Assembly: GCF_002368335.1 (NCBI RefSeq)
Contig: NZ_AP018288.1
Location: 2,594,326 to 2,658,325 of the forward strand
Length of the DNA: 64,000 bases
From: Nostoc sp. NIES-4103
GTDB taxonomy: Bacteria > Cyanobacteriota > Cyanobacteriia > Cyanobacteriales > Nostocaceae
Direction: 5' to 3'
Part shown: positions 37,897 through 46,832 of the stretch, one piece after another
How the letters are laid out: every line of letters starts with the position of its first letter
Position numbering within the stretch: position 1 is the first letter of the stretch
Notes under the pieces: model-generated
Databases searched by the model: none
What the model saw: the letters and a program-made list of their open reading frames with translations, nothing else
Told to the model about the DNA's origin: nothing
Program-made: the position numbers and the translations under genes

Positions 37897-39537
37897 TCAG
37901 TCATCTGACCTTGACAAGCTCAGTGGTAGTAAAATTGTGAATCTTGTCCAGCCCTGAGTGCTGCTCACTTGAATGGTGCCCTGAAGACATTGCACTAACC
38001 TCTTCACCAATGCTAACCCCAATCCTGTGCCTCCCTGTTTTTGGCGATCGCTTTCAGGAATCCGATAAAACGGATCAAAAATCAGGGATTGTTCTTTGAG
38101 AGGGATTTGCACACCAGAATTACTAATTGTAATTTGCAAGTATGGAATTTGAGGATTAATAAATACACCAGATTCAGCATCTTCATTGGTGATATTTCTA
38201 TGAATATAGGTCAGTTGAGCATCTACTGTAATTTGTCCATCAGCAGGAGTGTATTTGCAGGCATTGTTGAGTAACTCTGAAACAATTTCAGTCAGGCTTG
38301 CTACGTCTGAAACTAAAGGTGGTAAATCGACAGAAACGCTAATTTGCAAAGTCTGTTGTTGAGCTTGAATCCGAGCTAGAAAAACTTCAGCATTGCGAGG
38401 TAGCCAGTCTTGGAGTTGAATTTCAGTTAATTCTAATGGATAAGCATCTGCATCAATCATTTGCATAAATAGCAAATCATCCACGAGATTTATTTCCCGT
38501 TGGCACTGATCGCGCATTATATTTAAGTAGCGAGCTATGGGGTCAGATGTAGAAACCTCTTCTGAATTTAAAATACCCTGCCGATTTAAAACATTTTCTA
38601 ACATGTGGATTGCCATTTTAATATTCGACAAGGGCGTTCGCATTTCATGAGAAGTGCTTGCGAGAAAATCCTGCTTTAACTGGTTGAGTCGTTGCAGTTG
38701 TGCTACTTGAATTTCTAGTAATTCGGCACGTTGAGTTGCAAGATTGCGTTCTTCCATTAGCCGTCGTTGGCTATCATTGCGAAATACCATAACAGCTCCT
38801 GTAATCATACCCCTGTTGTCTCTCAAAGGAGTAGCACTATCAGCTATGGGTATGGTTGTGCCATCTCTGGCAATCAATAAAACACGATTTTCTAGGTAGA
38901 CAGTGGTTTTTTGTTGCAAAGCTGAGATGATAGGATTTTCTATGGTCAGCTGAGTTTGTTGATCAATCAGTTGGATCAAATTGGTTAACATTTGGTCTTT
39001 AACTTCATGGAATCGCCACCCTGTTAAGGCTTCTGCTACTTGATTGAGGTACTTGATACGCAGCAAAGAATCAACCACAATTACCCCATCTCCCATTCCT
39101 CGCAGAACAGAACTCAAAAATTGCTCGCGTTCATAGCGATTGAGTGCTGTTTCAATGGCAACGTAAAGTTCTTTCTCCCTCACAGGTTTGAGGATGTAAC
39201 CAAAGGGGAATGTCAGACTTGCTCGCTTTAAGGTACTTTCGTCAGAATGTCCTGTCAGGTAGATTACAGGAATTTCCAGACGATTCCAGATTTGTTCTGC
39301 TGCATGGATGCCATCCATCTCACCCCGCAACCGGATATCCATCAAAATCAAGTTTGGCAGTAACTGTGCTGCTTTCTCAATTGCTGTTTCTGCGGAATCA
39401 GCAATGTCTATAACAGTGTATCCCAGAGATTCTAAAATTTCTTGTAAATTGATAGCCAGGATAAACTCATCCTCTACAACAAGAACGCGAACTGTCTGTG
39501 TTGTCTGTGTGTTTGATGAGATAGCGATCGTGTTCAT
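37897..39537 (-). CDS. response regulator / PAS / histidine kinase (REC-PAS-HisKA-HATPase)
   Basis: The 546-residue protein starts with a receiver (about 15-135, LILMDI phospho-acceptor), then PAS (about 145-265), HisKA with STSHEMRTPLSN (about 300-380), and HATPase_c ending with GGTGLGLALV. Receiver-first kinases usually act as intermediates in phosphorelays. Its receiver and the following 25 residues are strikingly similar to those of the REC-GGDEF protein it faces, so the two derive from one ancestral receiver and may be phosphorylated by the same upstream kinase. The two stop codons are seven bases apart in convergent orientation. Confidence 0.92.
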   Translation of the reverse strand: MNTIAISSNTQTTQTVRVLVVEDEFILAINLQEILESLGYTVIDIADSAETAIEKAAQLLPNLILMDIRLRGEMDGIHAAEQIWNRLEIPVIYLTGHSDESTLKRASLTFPFGYILKPVREKELYVAIETALNRYEREQFLSSVLRGMGDGVIVVDSLLRIKYLNQVAEALTGWRFHEVKDQMLTNLIQLIDQQTQLTIENPIISALQQKTTVYLENRVLLIARDGTTIPIADSATPLRDNRGMITGAVMVFRNDSQRRLMEERNLATQRAELLEIQVAQLQRLNQLKQDFLASTSHEMRTPLSNIKMAIHMLENVLNRQGILNSEEVSTSDPIARYLNIMRDQCQREINLVDDLLFMQMIDADAYPLELTEIQLQDWLPRNAEVFLARIQAQQQTLQISVSVDLPPLVSDVASLTEIVSELLNNACKYTPADGQITVDAQLTYIHRNITNEDAESGVFINPQIPYLQITISNSGVQIPLKEQSLIFDPFYRIPESDRQKQGGTGLGLALVKRLVQCLQGTIQVSSTQGWTRFTILLPLSLSRSDD

Positions 39538-39770
39538 AGCCTAACTTTTGATAAAAGCAGTTTTGAACTCTGTTCCCTAGTGATACCCAGTCTTGAGCGT
39601 TCTTCTAGGTGCTTAACTAATCCTTGAATAAGCACTAAGCCGGAAGGTCTAGATGTGCGGTATCAAAGTTTGCAGGTAGTATAATATTATTATGTCGAAC
39701 AATGACTATAAAAGTACTAAACCACAGAGGCACAAAGGCACAGAGATATTAGAAGAAATTTCGGTCACGC
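39538..39770. other. intergenic leader region
   Basis: This is upstream DNA of the REC-PAS-kinase gene. A CACAGAGGCACAAAGGCACAG stretch near 39725 is typical low-complexity cyanobacterial intergenic sequence. No gene is present. Confidence 0.4.
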
Positions 39771-39909
39771 TAGTAGTGGCGTGACATATCTAAAATAATG
39801 CATTAACTTTCCTCTTGTGGGATGGGCGTCTCGCCCGTCCTAACTGGCGGACAAGATGTCCGCCCCACAAGACAATTATTGCACTATTTTAGCCTTGCCA
39901 CGCCAGTAG
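39771..39909. mobile_element. MITE-like element with about 30-bp imperfect terminal inverted repeats
   Basis: The ends (TAGTAGTGGCGTG... and ...CACGCCAGTAG) and the adjoining CTAAAATAATGCA/TGCACTATTTTAG are reverse complements with few mismatches. Two further hairpins are nested inside (GGGCGTCTCGCCC and GGCGGACAAGATGTCCGCC). It has no coding capacity and the form of a non-autonomous miniature element. Confidence 0.6.
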
Positions 39910-39985
39910 GGTGCGTTATGGACGGAAGTTCTAACGCACCGAAAATCATTAATGGTGCGTTGCGCTTCGCGACAACACACCCTAC
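39906..39985. repeat. GTAGGGTGCGTTA inverted-repeat element
   Basis: The outer arms GTAGGGTG and CACCCTAC enclose an inner GTGCGTTA-type inverted repeat. A shorter relative is at 44223-44254. This is a dispersed repeat type common in cyanobacterial intergenic DNA. Confidence 0.65.
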
Positions 39986-39990
39986 TCATA

Positions 39991-42747
39991 CTAGGTTAAT
40001 GTATCGATTTCAGCTTTGACTACAGTGGGATCATCTGTGGGTTCGATGCGAAAACCAAGTTTTTCGCAAACTTTTTGCATACCATAATTGTCAACCAGGA
40101 TATCAGCAGTGATTTTGGTTAGTTGCTCATCTCGACTAACTTGTAGTAACCGTCGTAGTAACTCAGTGCCTATACCTTGGCATTGACAGCGATCGCTCAC
40201 CACAATAGCGAATTCTGCTTCATTTGTATTATGTATTTTACTCAATCGACCGACTGCCAATATTTCCCGTGTCTGCGTTTGGGGATTTTGATATTCTACA
40301 ACTAGGGCGATTTCGCGATCGTAATCAATAAAGCAAATACGTGTCAGCCGTTCATGGGCTACTCTTGACCGCAGCTTAATTAAGTGGAAATAACGAAAAT
40401 AAACGCTTTGCTCTGAGAGTGTTTGATGAAATTGTACCATCAGTGGCTCATCTTCTGGACGGATGGGACGGATGGTAACTAACGTGCCGTCTTTCATCGT
40501 CCAATTTCCCACGTATTGTGTAGGATAGGGTCGAATTGCTAACTTTGGCAGTTGCTCTTGTTTCATATCTGCGTCGTGCAGGATCATCCTAGCATCGAGG
40601 GCAATTAATTCAAAAGATGAAGCCAGCAAAGGATTAATATCGATTTCCTTAATCCAACGTTGTTCGACAACTAATTGACTAAATCGCACCATTAATTGTT
40701 CAAGACTAGCCATATCAACACTTTTGCGTCCCCGGACTCCTTGAAGGGCTTTGTAAATTTGTGTTTGCTCCATCATGCGCCGCGCTAAAGTGGTATTTAG
40801 GGGTGGAAGTGCGATGGCGCGATCGTGAAAAACTTCGACAAGTTGTCCTCCTGTGCCAAAAAGCAACACTGGGCCAAACTGTACATCGAGACTACTGCCA
40901 ATAATTAGTTCATAACCGACCATATTCACCATTGGCTGCACAGTTACACCCAAAAAATGCTCAGCACCTACTTTCTCGCTCACTGATGCGGCGATGGTAT
41001 TGTAAGCTCGTTTTACAGCATCAGCATCTTTTAAATTTAACTGTACGCCGCCAACGTCGGTTTTATGAGTAATTGTGTGGGAAAACAGCTTTAAAACAAC
41101 TGGATAGCCAATTGTTTGGGCACATTCAACAGCTTCATCTTCGCTTTTAGCAACGCAAGTAGCAACCACCGGAATACCATAAGCTGCTAAAATCTGCTTT
41201 GATTCAAACTCTGTGAGAATAGTTCGCTGTGCCTGGCGTGCTGTTTGGATAATTTTTTCCACACATTTACGGTCTGGTATCCCTGACGATGTATCATTTG
41301 TTGGCATTACCGGAGTTTCGTAGATACCGCGCAGGTTATAACTAGACTGCCACATGTAAGTAAACAACCGAGCAGCGGTATCAGGATAAGCATAAGTCGG
41401 GATATGGTTACGATTGAGAATCATCTCACCTGCTGCAACATCTGCGCCTCCCATCCAACTAGCAAGGATGGGTTTACCAGACATCTGCGCGTAGGGTTTC
41501 AATTGTTCGGCTGTTTGGGTGGGGTCTGTCATGGCTTGGGGAGTAAGAATCACCAATAAACCGTCACTATTGGGATCTTGAGCCGCAATTTCCAAGGCTT
41601 TGGTATATCTTTGTGGGTCAGCGTCACCTAGAATATCAATTGGGTTGCCGTGACTCCAATGTGTTGGTAATAGTTGGTTTAAGGCTGCCCTAGTTGACTC
41701 AGAAATTGGTGCAACTTCTCCACCAGCAGCAATCAAAGCATCAGTAGCAAGAACTCCCGGCCCACCTGCGTTAGTTAAAATTGTCAGGCGTGGCCCTTGG
41801 GGACGCGGTTGTTTTGCGAGTAACTCCGCCATATCAAACAAGTCAGAAATGCTGTTGACGCGCAACACCCCACAACGCCTAAAAGCTGCATGAAGCACTT
41901 CATCACTTCCTGTCAATGCGCCAGTGTGGGAAGCTGCTGCTTTGGCTGCGGCTTCACTACGACCTGCTTTAATGACAATAATCGGCTTAGTTAAAGCAAC
42001 TTCCCGCGCTGCTGAGAGAAATGAACGCGCATCCCCGATTGATTCCATGTAAATTACAATACTTTTAGTCTGGGGGTCATCACCAAGATAATAAATTAAA
42101 TCTCCCCAACCCACATCTAGCATGGAACCAAGGGAAACAAAGGCGCTAAAACCAACGTTTTCTCTAAAACTCCAATCAAGGATAGCAGTACAAAGCGCTC
42201 CACTTTGACTAATAAAGCCGACATTTCCAGGACGCGCCATTGTACTGGCAAAAGTCGCATTCAAACCCGTGCGTGGACTCATCACACCCAAACAGTTGGG
42301 GCCAATAATCCGCATTTTGCCACGATGTGCTTGCTGAAGTATTTGCTGTTCTAAAGCTACACCTTCTGTACCAGCTTCTTTAAAACCTGCACTCAGGATA
42401 ATTGCACCTTTGACACCTGCATCTACGCACTGACTAATAATATCTGGGACTGTTGGCGCTGGGGTGGCAATAACTGCTAAATCAACTAATTCCGGGACAT
42501 CATGTATAGTCGGGTAGGCTTTGATGCCCAGTATGCTGTGGCGCTTGGGATTGACAGGGAAAATAGTGCCACCAAAAGGATTACTAATTAAGTTCCATAA
42601 TAGAGTGCGTCCAACACTATCAGCCTTTTCGCTAGCACCGATGACAGCCACGGTTTTGGGTGCAAATATGGCATCGAGGGGATTAACTTTCTCGGTTCGC
42701 AAAATATCATAGGCACGTTCGATGGCTGGCTGCATAGGCTTTTGCAT
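39991..42747 (-). CDS. acyl-CoA synthetase (NDP-forming) / GNAT acetyltransferase fusion
   Basis: The 918-residue protein has an ADP-forming acetyl-CoA synthetase-type region: CoA-binding (about 20-150, VAVIGASEK), ligase (150-460, with the SHTGALTG histidine), and ATP-grasp (about 500-715, VVLKLFSHTITHKTDVGGV). A C-terminal GNAT domain (about 750-910) contains the acetyl-CoA loop QCQGIGTELL. This is the architecture of the protein lysine acetyltransferase Pat/PatZ, in which the synthetase part is usually inactive and senses acetyl-CoA, while GNAT acetylates acetyl-CoA synthetase and other enzymes. Whether the synthetase part is active here is not known. It is the last gene of the minus-strand series after hoxW but is separated by about 265 bases with repeats. 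Confidence 0.88.
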   Translation of the reverse strand: MQKPMQPAIERAYDILRTEKVNPLDAIFAPKTVAVIGASEKADSVGRTLLWNLISNPFGGTIFPVNPKRHSILGIKAYPTIHDVPELVDLAVIATPAPTVPDIISQCVDAGVKGAIILSAGFKEAGTEGVALEQQILQQAHRGKMRIIGPNCLGVMSPRTGLNATFASTMARPGNVGFISQSGALCTAILDWSFRENVGFSAFVSLGSMLDVGWGDLIYYLGDDPQTKSIVIYMESIGDARSFLSAAREVALTKPIIVIKAGRSEAAAKAAASHTGALTGSDEVLHAAFRRCGVLRVNSISDLFDMAELLAKQPRPQGPRLTILTNAGGPGVLATDALIAAGGEVAPISESTRAALNQLLPTHWSHGNPIDILGDADPQRYTKALEIAAQDPNSDGLLVILTPQAMTDPTQTAEQLKPYAQMSGKPILASWMGGADVAAGEMILNRNHIPTYAYPDTAARLFTYMWQSSYNLRGIYETPVMPTNDTSSGIPDRKCVEKIIQTARQAQRTILTEFESKQILAAYGIPVVATCVAKSEDEAVECAQTIGYPVVLKLFSHTITHKTDVGGVQLNLKDADAVKRAYNTIAASVSEKVGAEHFLGVTVQPMVNMVGYELIIGSSLDVQFGPVLLFGTGGQLVEVFHDRAIALPPLNTTLARRMMEQTQIYKALQGVRGRKSVDMASLEQLMVRFSQLVVEQRWIKEIDINPLLASSFELIALDARMILHDADMKQEQLPKLAIRPYPTQYVGNWTMKDGTLVTIRPIRPEDEPLMVQFHQTLSEQSVYFRYFHLIKLRSRVAHERLTRICFIDYDREIALVVEYQNPQTQTREILAVGRLSKIHNTNEAEFAIVVSDRCQCQGIGTELLRRLLQVSRDEQLTKITADILVDNYGMQKVCEKLGFRIEPTDDPTVVKAEIDTLT

Positions 42748-42868
42748 ACTTTTGAATAAATTAAGTAGGTTGGTGGGAATAAAGGTCAGTTGTCAGTTGT
42801 CAGTGGTTAGTTGTTAGTTGTCAGTGGTTAAAGTCTCAGACATATTTATGTTTCTTAAAATAGTTATT

Positions 42869-42959
42869 AGGACTTACGCAAAAAAACCCTCAAACTCTCA
42901 TTCCTCCGTGTACTCTGTGTCTCTGTGGTTCGTTTTTCCGTTACCTGTGCGTAAGTCCT
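42869..42959. mobile_element. MITE-like element bounded by AGGACTTACGCA
   Basis: A perfect 12-bp terminal inverted repeat, 42869-42880 and 42948-42959, encloses 67 bases. The same terminal sequence bounds another element at 46605-46741. STRR-type GTCAGTTGTCAGTGGTTAGT repeats lie just to the left, at 42785-42830. Confidence 0.7.
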
Positions 42960-43012
42960 GAGTTATGTTGATATGTTGATTTTCACTTACTTAGTGTAAA
43001 AATTAATCTTCC

Positions 43013-43447
43013 CTACTGCCTATTAATAATTTGGGTAATTTTTTGAGTGGCGATCGCAACTCCCGTTTCGGCAATTGGTGATAAACTGTAGCCTAATTCA
43101 AAGTTTACTCCTGGGACTTTGATCCACCAAGCCGGCGGACAATAATCGTAAATTGCTTGAGTCAGGGCTAAGAGCGATCGCGGGTCGGCTGTATGTGCTG
43201 TGATAAAATTGCGGGATGCAGGTGAAATGGATTCTATTTGCACCTGAGAACTTTCGGACATCAAACAAGCATCGATAAAGACTGCCAAATCACTGTTTGC
43301 CAAAGCTTCAGCAAGTTCAGGGGTGAGTTGATGGACAGCAATAGCTTTCACGTTGAATATATGCAAAGCCTTAGCTACTCGTTGCCCAATACCATCATCA
43401 CTACGCAACTCATTACCATAACCAATCGCTATTACATTACAATTCAT
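43013..43447 (-). CDS. hoxW: hydrogenase maturation protease
   Basis: The 144-residue protein belongs to the HycI/HybD endopeptidase family. The N-terminal GYGNELRSDDGIG motif holds the Asp/Glu that reads the nickel site in the large subunit. It removes the C-terminal extension of HoxH after nickel insertion, the last step of active-site assembly. It lies downstream of hoxH on the same strand, separated by the broken antitoxin gene and a non-coding stretch. It is therefore probably specific for HoxH, not an uptake hydrogenase. The length is typical of the family. Confidence 0.92.
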   Translation of the reverse strand: MNCNVIAIGYGNELRSDDGIGQRVAKALHIFNVKAIAVHQLTPELAEALANSDLAVFIDACLMSESSQVQIESISPASRNFITAHTADPRSLLALTQAIYDYCPPAWWIKVPGVNFELGYSLSPIAETGVAIATQKITQIINRQ

Positions 43448-43798
43448 ACTTGTTAACTGCCTAACCTGATTTTGAAGTTAGTTAAAAAACTTGAGGAACT
43501 TGTGAGGAGATAGAGAAGCTTTGAACTAATCCTCACAATTTTCTCAAAATATTGACATTTGTGATGGAAGTAAATGTAATTTAATATATAGTTAATCCTT
43601 TATCGATCAGCAAAGCAGGGTTTTGAGGATATCGGAGAAGCTCTTGCACAAGATTGCTCTGACAATACGAATAAATTATGGGGACATGATCTTCTCAAAC
43701 ATAATAGAACTGAGTTAGATCGTATGATTGTATCTGTCATACCATTTCTATTTGATTTGCAATAATGTTGTTGAATGGCAGATGCCCAATACTCTGTT
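43448..43798. other. non-coding gap with a possible gene remnant
   Basis: On the plus strand, 43607-43764 reads as an open frame of about 50 codons ending in a stop (FEDIGEALAQD to IPFLFDLQ). It looks protein-like but has no start codon and follows an in-frame TAG, so it may be a decayed gene. No other structure is visible. Confidence 0.35.
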
Positions 43799-44200
43799 TT
43801 AAATAAACACACTAGGGTCAACTTGAAAAAAATCTCCTAAAACCTTAGTTTGAGATTTGGTAATATCTCGCTGACTATTCATCAGTTAATAGACAATATT
43901 TTCAGAACCCAAAATATCTACTAAATCTGACTGTTGGATATTCTTTTGCTCCATTAAAAACAGCAACATGGAATGTGGTGTTGATTCTCGACCAGGTAAA
44001 TAATATTCTTGCTCAAATTTTTCTATTAAAGTAATTAGCAGTTCATAAAGTTCATTTTCTTCAGGACTGCGATTAGGAAGATGCATCAATTCTTCGACTA
44101 TCGCCAAAGCTTTTTCATTGTCTTCTTCATTTTTAATTAACTTTGGTTGATACTTAAATAATAATTCTTTATATTTATCTTGATTAAAAATAAGGGTCAT
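43799..44200 (-). pseudogene. HigA-type antitoxin (COG5499-like HTH) with a premature stop
   Basis: Reading from the ATG at 44200, 104 codons give an antitoxin-like protein (EELMHLPNRSPEENELYELL, then MEQKNIQQSDLVDILGSENIVY) ending at a TAA at 43886-43888. Reading straight on in the same frame gives 28 more codons (LMNSQRDITKSQ to VDPSVFI) and a natural stop at 43799-43801. These are exactly the missing second half of the helix-turn-helix and the family C-terminus. A single change, most simply GAA to TAA in IVY[E]LMNSQRDI, explains it. No HigB-type toxin lies upstream; a GTGCGTTA repeat is there instead. The gene sits between hoxH and hoxW. Confidence 0.8.
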
Positions 44201-44222
44201 TTTTCTAGTCCTCCTTTTTATC

Positions 44223-44254
44223 GGTGCGTTACGCGTTGCTATAACGCACCCTAC
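44223..44254. repeat. short GGTGCGTTA hairpin repeat
   Basis: GGTGCGTTA (44223-44231) pairs with TAACGCACC (44242-44250) and is followed by CTAC. It is related to 39906-39985. Confidence 0.6.
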
Positions 44255-44282
44255 AGTTTAATTGTACTTTATAAATCATTTC

Positions 44283-45731
44283 TTACTCTCGCCAAATTTC
44301 ATTTACAATACTTCCATTTGTCCCAACTAATTGAATATGCAAAGGCATTTGCCCTGCTGCATGAGTTGAACAACTTAAACAAGGGTCAAAAGCTCTAATT
44401 CCGGCTTCAACTCGGTTTAACATTCCTTCAGAAATTTCTGAACCGTGAATAAAATGTCGGGCAATTTGCGCGACTGTACGATTCATTGCTAGATTATTCT
44501 GACCTGTAGCAATGACTAAATTTACTTTCTGAAGTAACCCGTTTTCATCAACTTGATAATGGTGAAATAATGTACCGCGTGGTGCTTCACTAACACCCAC
44601 TGCTTCTAATTGATTAATGCCAGCATCAGCACGCAATCGATTTGATAGTAAATCTGGGTCATCTAGTAATATTTCAACTCGCTCAATTGATGCCAAAATT
44701 TCAATTAATCTGGCGTAGTGATAGAAAAATGATGAGGTGACAGTGCCTTTACCTCTATCTCTAAATTCTTTCAACTCTGCATCAGCTAAAGGCGTACCAA
44801 TGTGATTACAAATATTCAAACGCGCCAGCGGCCCTACCCGATAAATACCACTATCTAAACGACAATAGTCGCTCTCGTCAGGATAACCCAAAGGACGGTA
44901 GTAAGGTGACTTTAAATAAGAATCAGGTTGAACCGCTTCACCAATAAATTCTTGATAATCAGTTGCATCGAGTTTATCTGCAATAATATTTCCAGCACTA
45001 TCTACAAAACGAATATGTCCGTCGTAGTTCTCCCACAAACCATCAGGGGTAACTAACCCCATAAATAAGGTAGGAAAATTCCCGAAGGTTTGCACTTCTT
45101 TTTGATAATCATCGAGTAAGCTTTTAAATCTCCCCAATGCATCTAATATTGTGGTGCGTACTTCGGGAATACGATTTTGAATATGGGTGCGTCCTTCTAT
45201 GGATAAAGGTTCACGGACACCGCCAGGAACCGCCCATGATGGATGTATTTTCCGCCCTCCTAATTGTTCAATAATCTCTTGTCCAAATTGACGCAAGCGA
45301 ATTCCCCCACGGGCAAATTCTGGTTCAGCTGCTATTAAGCCAAATACATTGCGTTTTTCGGGGTTGCTATCCATTCCTAATAATAAATCTGGGGCGCTGA
45401 GGTGAAAGAAACTCAAGGCGTGAGATTGAATTATTTGTCCCAAATTCATCAAGCGGCGCAGTTTTTCAGCTGCTTTAGGAATTGTAACAGCGAGGATGCG
45501 ATCGCCTGCCTTTGCTGATGCCAATAAATGACTCACTGGACAAATTCCACAAATTCGCGCTGTAATTCCTGGCATTTCCCACAGCGGGCGACCTTCACAA
45601 AACTTTTCAAAACCACGAAATTCTGTAACATGAAAGCGAGCATCGCTCACTTGTCCTGTATCGTCCAGATAAATACTGATTTTGGCGTGTCCTTCTATGC
45701 GGGTAACTGGGTCGATGATGACTTTTTTCAT
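44283..45731 (-). CDS. hoxH: bidirectional NiFe hydrogenase large subunit
   Basis: This 482-residue catalytic subunit of the NAD(P)-linked hydrogenase carries the NiFe(CN)2CO site. Both nickel motifs are intact: RICGICPVSH (Cys61, Cys64) and DPCLSCSTH (Cys451, Cys454). The 25 residues after His457 are the C-terminal peptide removed by HoxW. It pairs with HoxY, and electrons pass via HoxEFU to NAD(P)H or ferredoxin. In the cytoplasm it works as a valve for excess reductant in fermentation and at the start of photosynthesis. It is the last hox structural gene, 60 bases after the CBS gene stop. Confidence 0.98.
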   Translation of the reverse strand: MKKVIIDPVTRIEGHAKISIYLDDTGQVSDARFHVTEFRGFEKFCEGRPLWEMPGITARICGICPVSHLLASAKAGDRILAVTIPKAAEKLRRLMNLGQIIQSHALSFFHLSAPDLLLGMDSNPEKRNVFGLIAAEPEFARGGIRLRQFGQEIIEQLGGRKIHPSWAVPGGVREPLSIEGRTHIQNRIPEVRTTILDALGRFKSLLDDYQKEVQTFGNFPTLFMGLVTPDGLWENYDGHIRFVDSAGNIIADKLDATDYQEFIGEAVQPDSYLKSPYYRPLGYPDESDYCRLDSGIYRVGPLARLNICNHIGTPLADAELKEFRDRGKGTVTSSFFYHYARLIEILASIERVEILLDDPDLLSNRLRADAGINQLEAVGVSEAPRGTLFHHYQVDENGLLQKVNLVIATGQNNLAMNRTVAQIARHFIHGSEISEGMLNRVEAGIRAFDPCLSCSTHAAGQMPLHIQLVGTNGSIVNEIWRE

Positions 45732-45791
45732 GACTGATGACTGATAGCTGATGACTGTGAACAGTGGGGTATTTTCTTACGTGAAGGTTCT

Positions 45792-46433
45792 TTACCTAGC
45801 ATCAGGCCAAGTACTGTACGAGTTATCGTAGATTGTTTTGGCTTGTGGATATTCATCACAGTATTCTTCAAAGGCTGTTTTTACGACTTTCTCAGCCCTT
45901 TGATGTGCTATCTCAGCTTGTAATTCTTCTATTGCATCCCAAGCAGCTGCACATTCTTCTGAATACATGCCTTTTTGATCGCAAATGGTACGAGCTTTTT
46001 TAATTTCGTCCTGAAGCTGTTGTTCTAATAGAATAGTATGGGGTTGTTCAAGAAAGTTACTATTAGCTAGAATGTCAGCCAGAGAAATGATTCCTAATAG
46101 TTCGCCCTGAATTACTGGCGCTCTGTGTAAATTATGGTCAGCGAATAACCTTGCTATGTATTCTAAGCCAAGGTCAGGATTAACGGTAATACAAGGCTTG
46201 GTCATCACTTCATAAACATGCACCTTAGAAGGATCTTTGCCATAAGCAATCACTTTATACACAATATCGCTTTCGGTAATAATGCCGTAGGCGTCTTGTT
46301 CATGGCGACGATCTACAACCAGCGCTTTCCAGTCCCTTGCCTTTAACAGTTTGACTGCTTCAGCCACGGTTGCAGAACTGCGAATTGTAGCAACATCTTT
46401 AGTCATAATGTCTACAGCTTTTAGCATGGTCAA
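45792..46433 (-). CDS. CBS-pair domain protein within the hox cluster
   Basis: The 213-residue protein has two CBS motifs (about 5-60 and 70-130; MTKDVATIRSSATVAEAV and MTKPCITVNPDLGLEYIA). A helical C-terminal region follows (about 130-213, QDEIKKARTICDQKGMYSEE). CBS pairs bind adenine nucleotides or NAD(H) and regulate partner proteins. A CBS gene between hoxY and hoxH is, to my recollection, also found in other heterocystous cyanobacteria, so it may sense energy or redox state for the hydrogenase. That is inference; no hydrogenase-binding motif is visible. Translation may start at Met1 or Met3. Confidence 0.88.
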   Translation of the reverse strand: MTMLKAVDIMTKDVATIRSSATVAEAVKLLKARDWKALVVDRRHEQDAYGIITESDIVYKVIAYGKDPSKVHVYEVMTKPCITVNPDLGLEYIARLFADHNLHRAPVIQGELLGIISLADILANSNFLEQPHTILLEQQLQDEIKKARTICDQKGMYSEECAAAWDAIEELQAEIAHQRAEKVVKTAFEEYCDEYPQAKTIYDNSYSTWPDAR

Positions 46434-46832
46434 TCACCTCAAAAATCTTTTAGAATCCAGGACTTATACCGAGTTGTATTCAAAGCTAGCAGGCGGATGA
46501 GGGAGATGAGGGAGATGCTATTTTTGAACGCAACTTCGTATTAGGCAAAATCATGAAAAAACTAACCGCAAAGGACGCAAAGGACACAAAGAAATAAAAG
46601 AAATAGGACTTACGCACACTCTACGAATTCTTGGCGTTCTTGGCGACGCCAGTTGCTTCAAGTCGGGGAACCCGCCCAACGCACTGGCTCGTCTTGGCGG
46701 TTCGATAAATTAAGCTTTTTGGTGATTTTTGCGTAAGTCCTGAGAAATAAGAGTTTGAGAGAGTTCTTGCGTAAGTCCTAAAAAAAGAAACACTTTCTTC
46801 CCCCACTCCCTACTCCCTGTATTTCTTGAAAG
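46434..46832. other. repeat-filled gap within the hox cluster
   Basis: About 400 bases separate hoxY from the CBS gene. They contain GATGAGGGAGATG units (46494-46518), AAGGACGCAAAGGACAC, and the MITE-like element described separately. There is no gene. The cluster may have been split here by insertions. Confidence 0.6.
46605..46741. mobile_element. MITE-like element (AGGACTTACGCA ends) carrying a nested palindrome
   Basis: The 12-bp termini 46605-46616 and 46730-46741 are perfect inverted repeats identical to those at 42869-42959. A third half-site is at 46768-46779. Inside, 46650-46686 matches 15250-15286 near tnpB at 35 of 37 bases, and 46621-46658 resembles 2571-2607. This suggests one repeat inserted into another. 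Confidence 0.7.

Noticed and set aside
43600..43821. 73-codon minus-strand ORF
   Set aside because: It overlaps the true 3' end of the antitoxin pseudogene in a different frame and has an unnatural Cys/Ser/Arg-rich composition.
46621..46806. 61-codon minus-strand ORF in the hox cluster
   Set aside because: It lies wholly within the MITE-like repeat.
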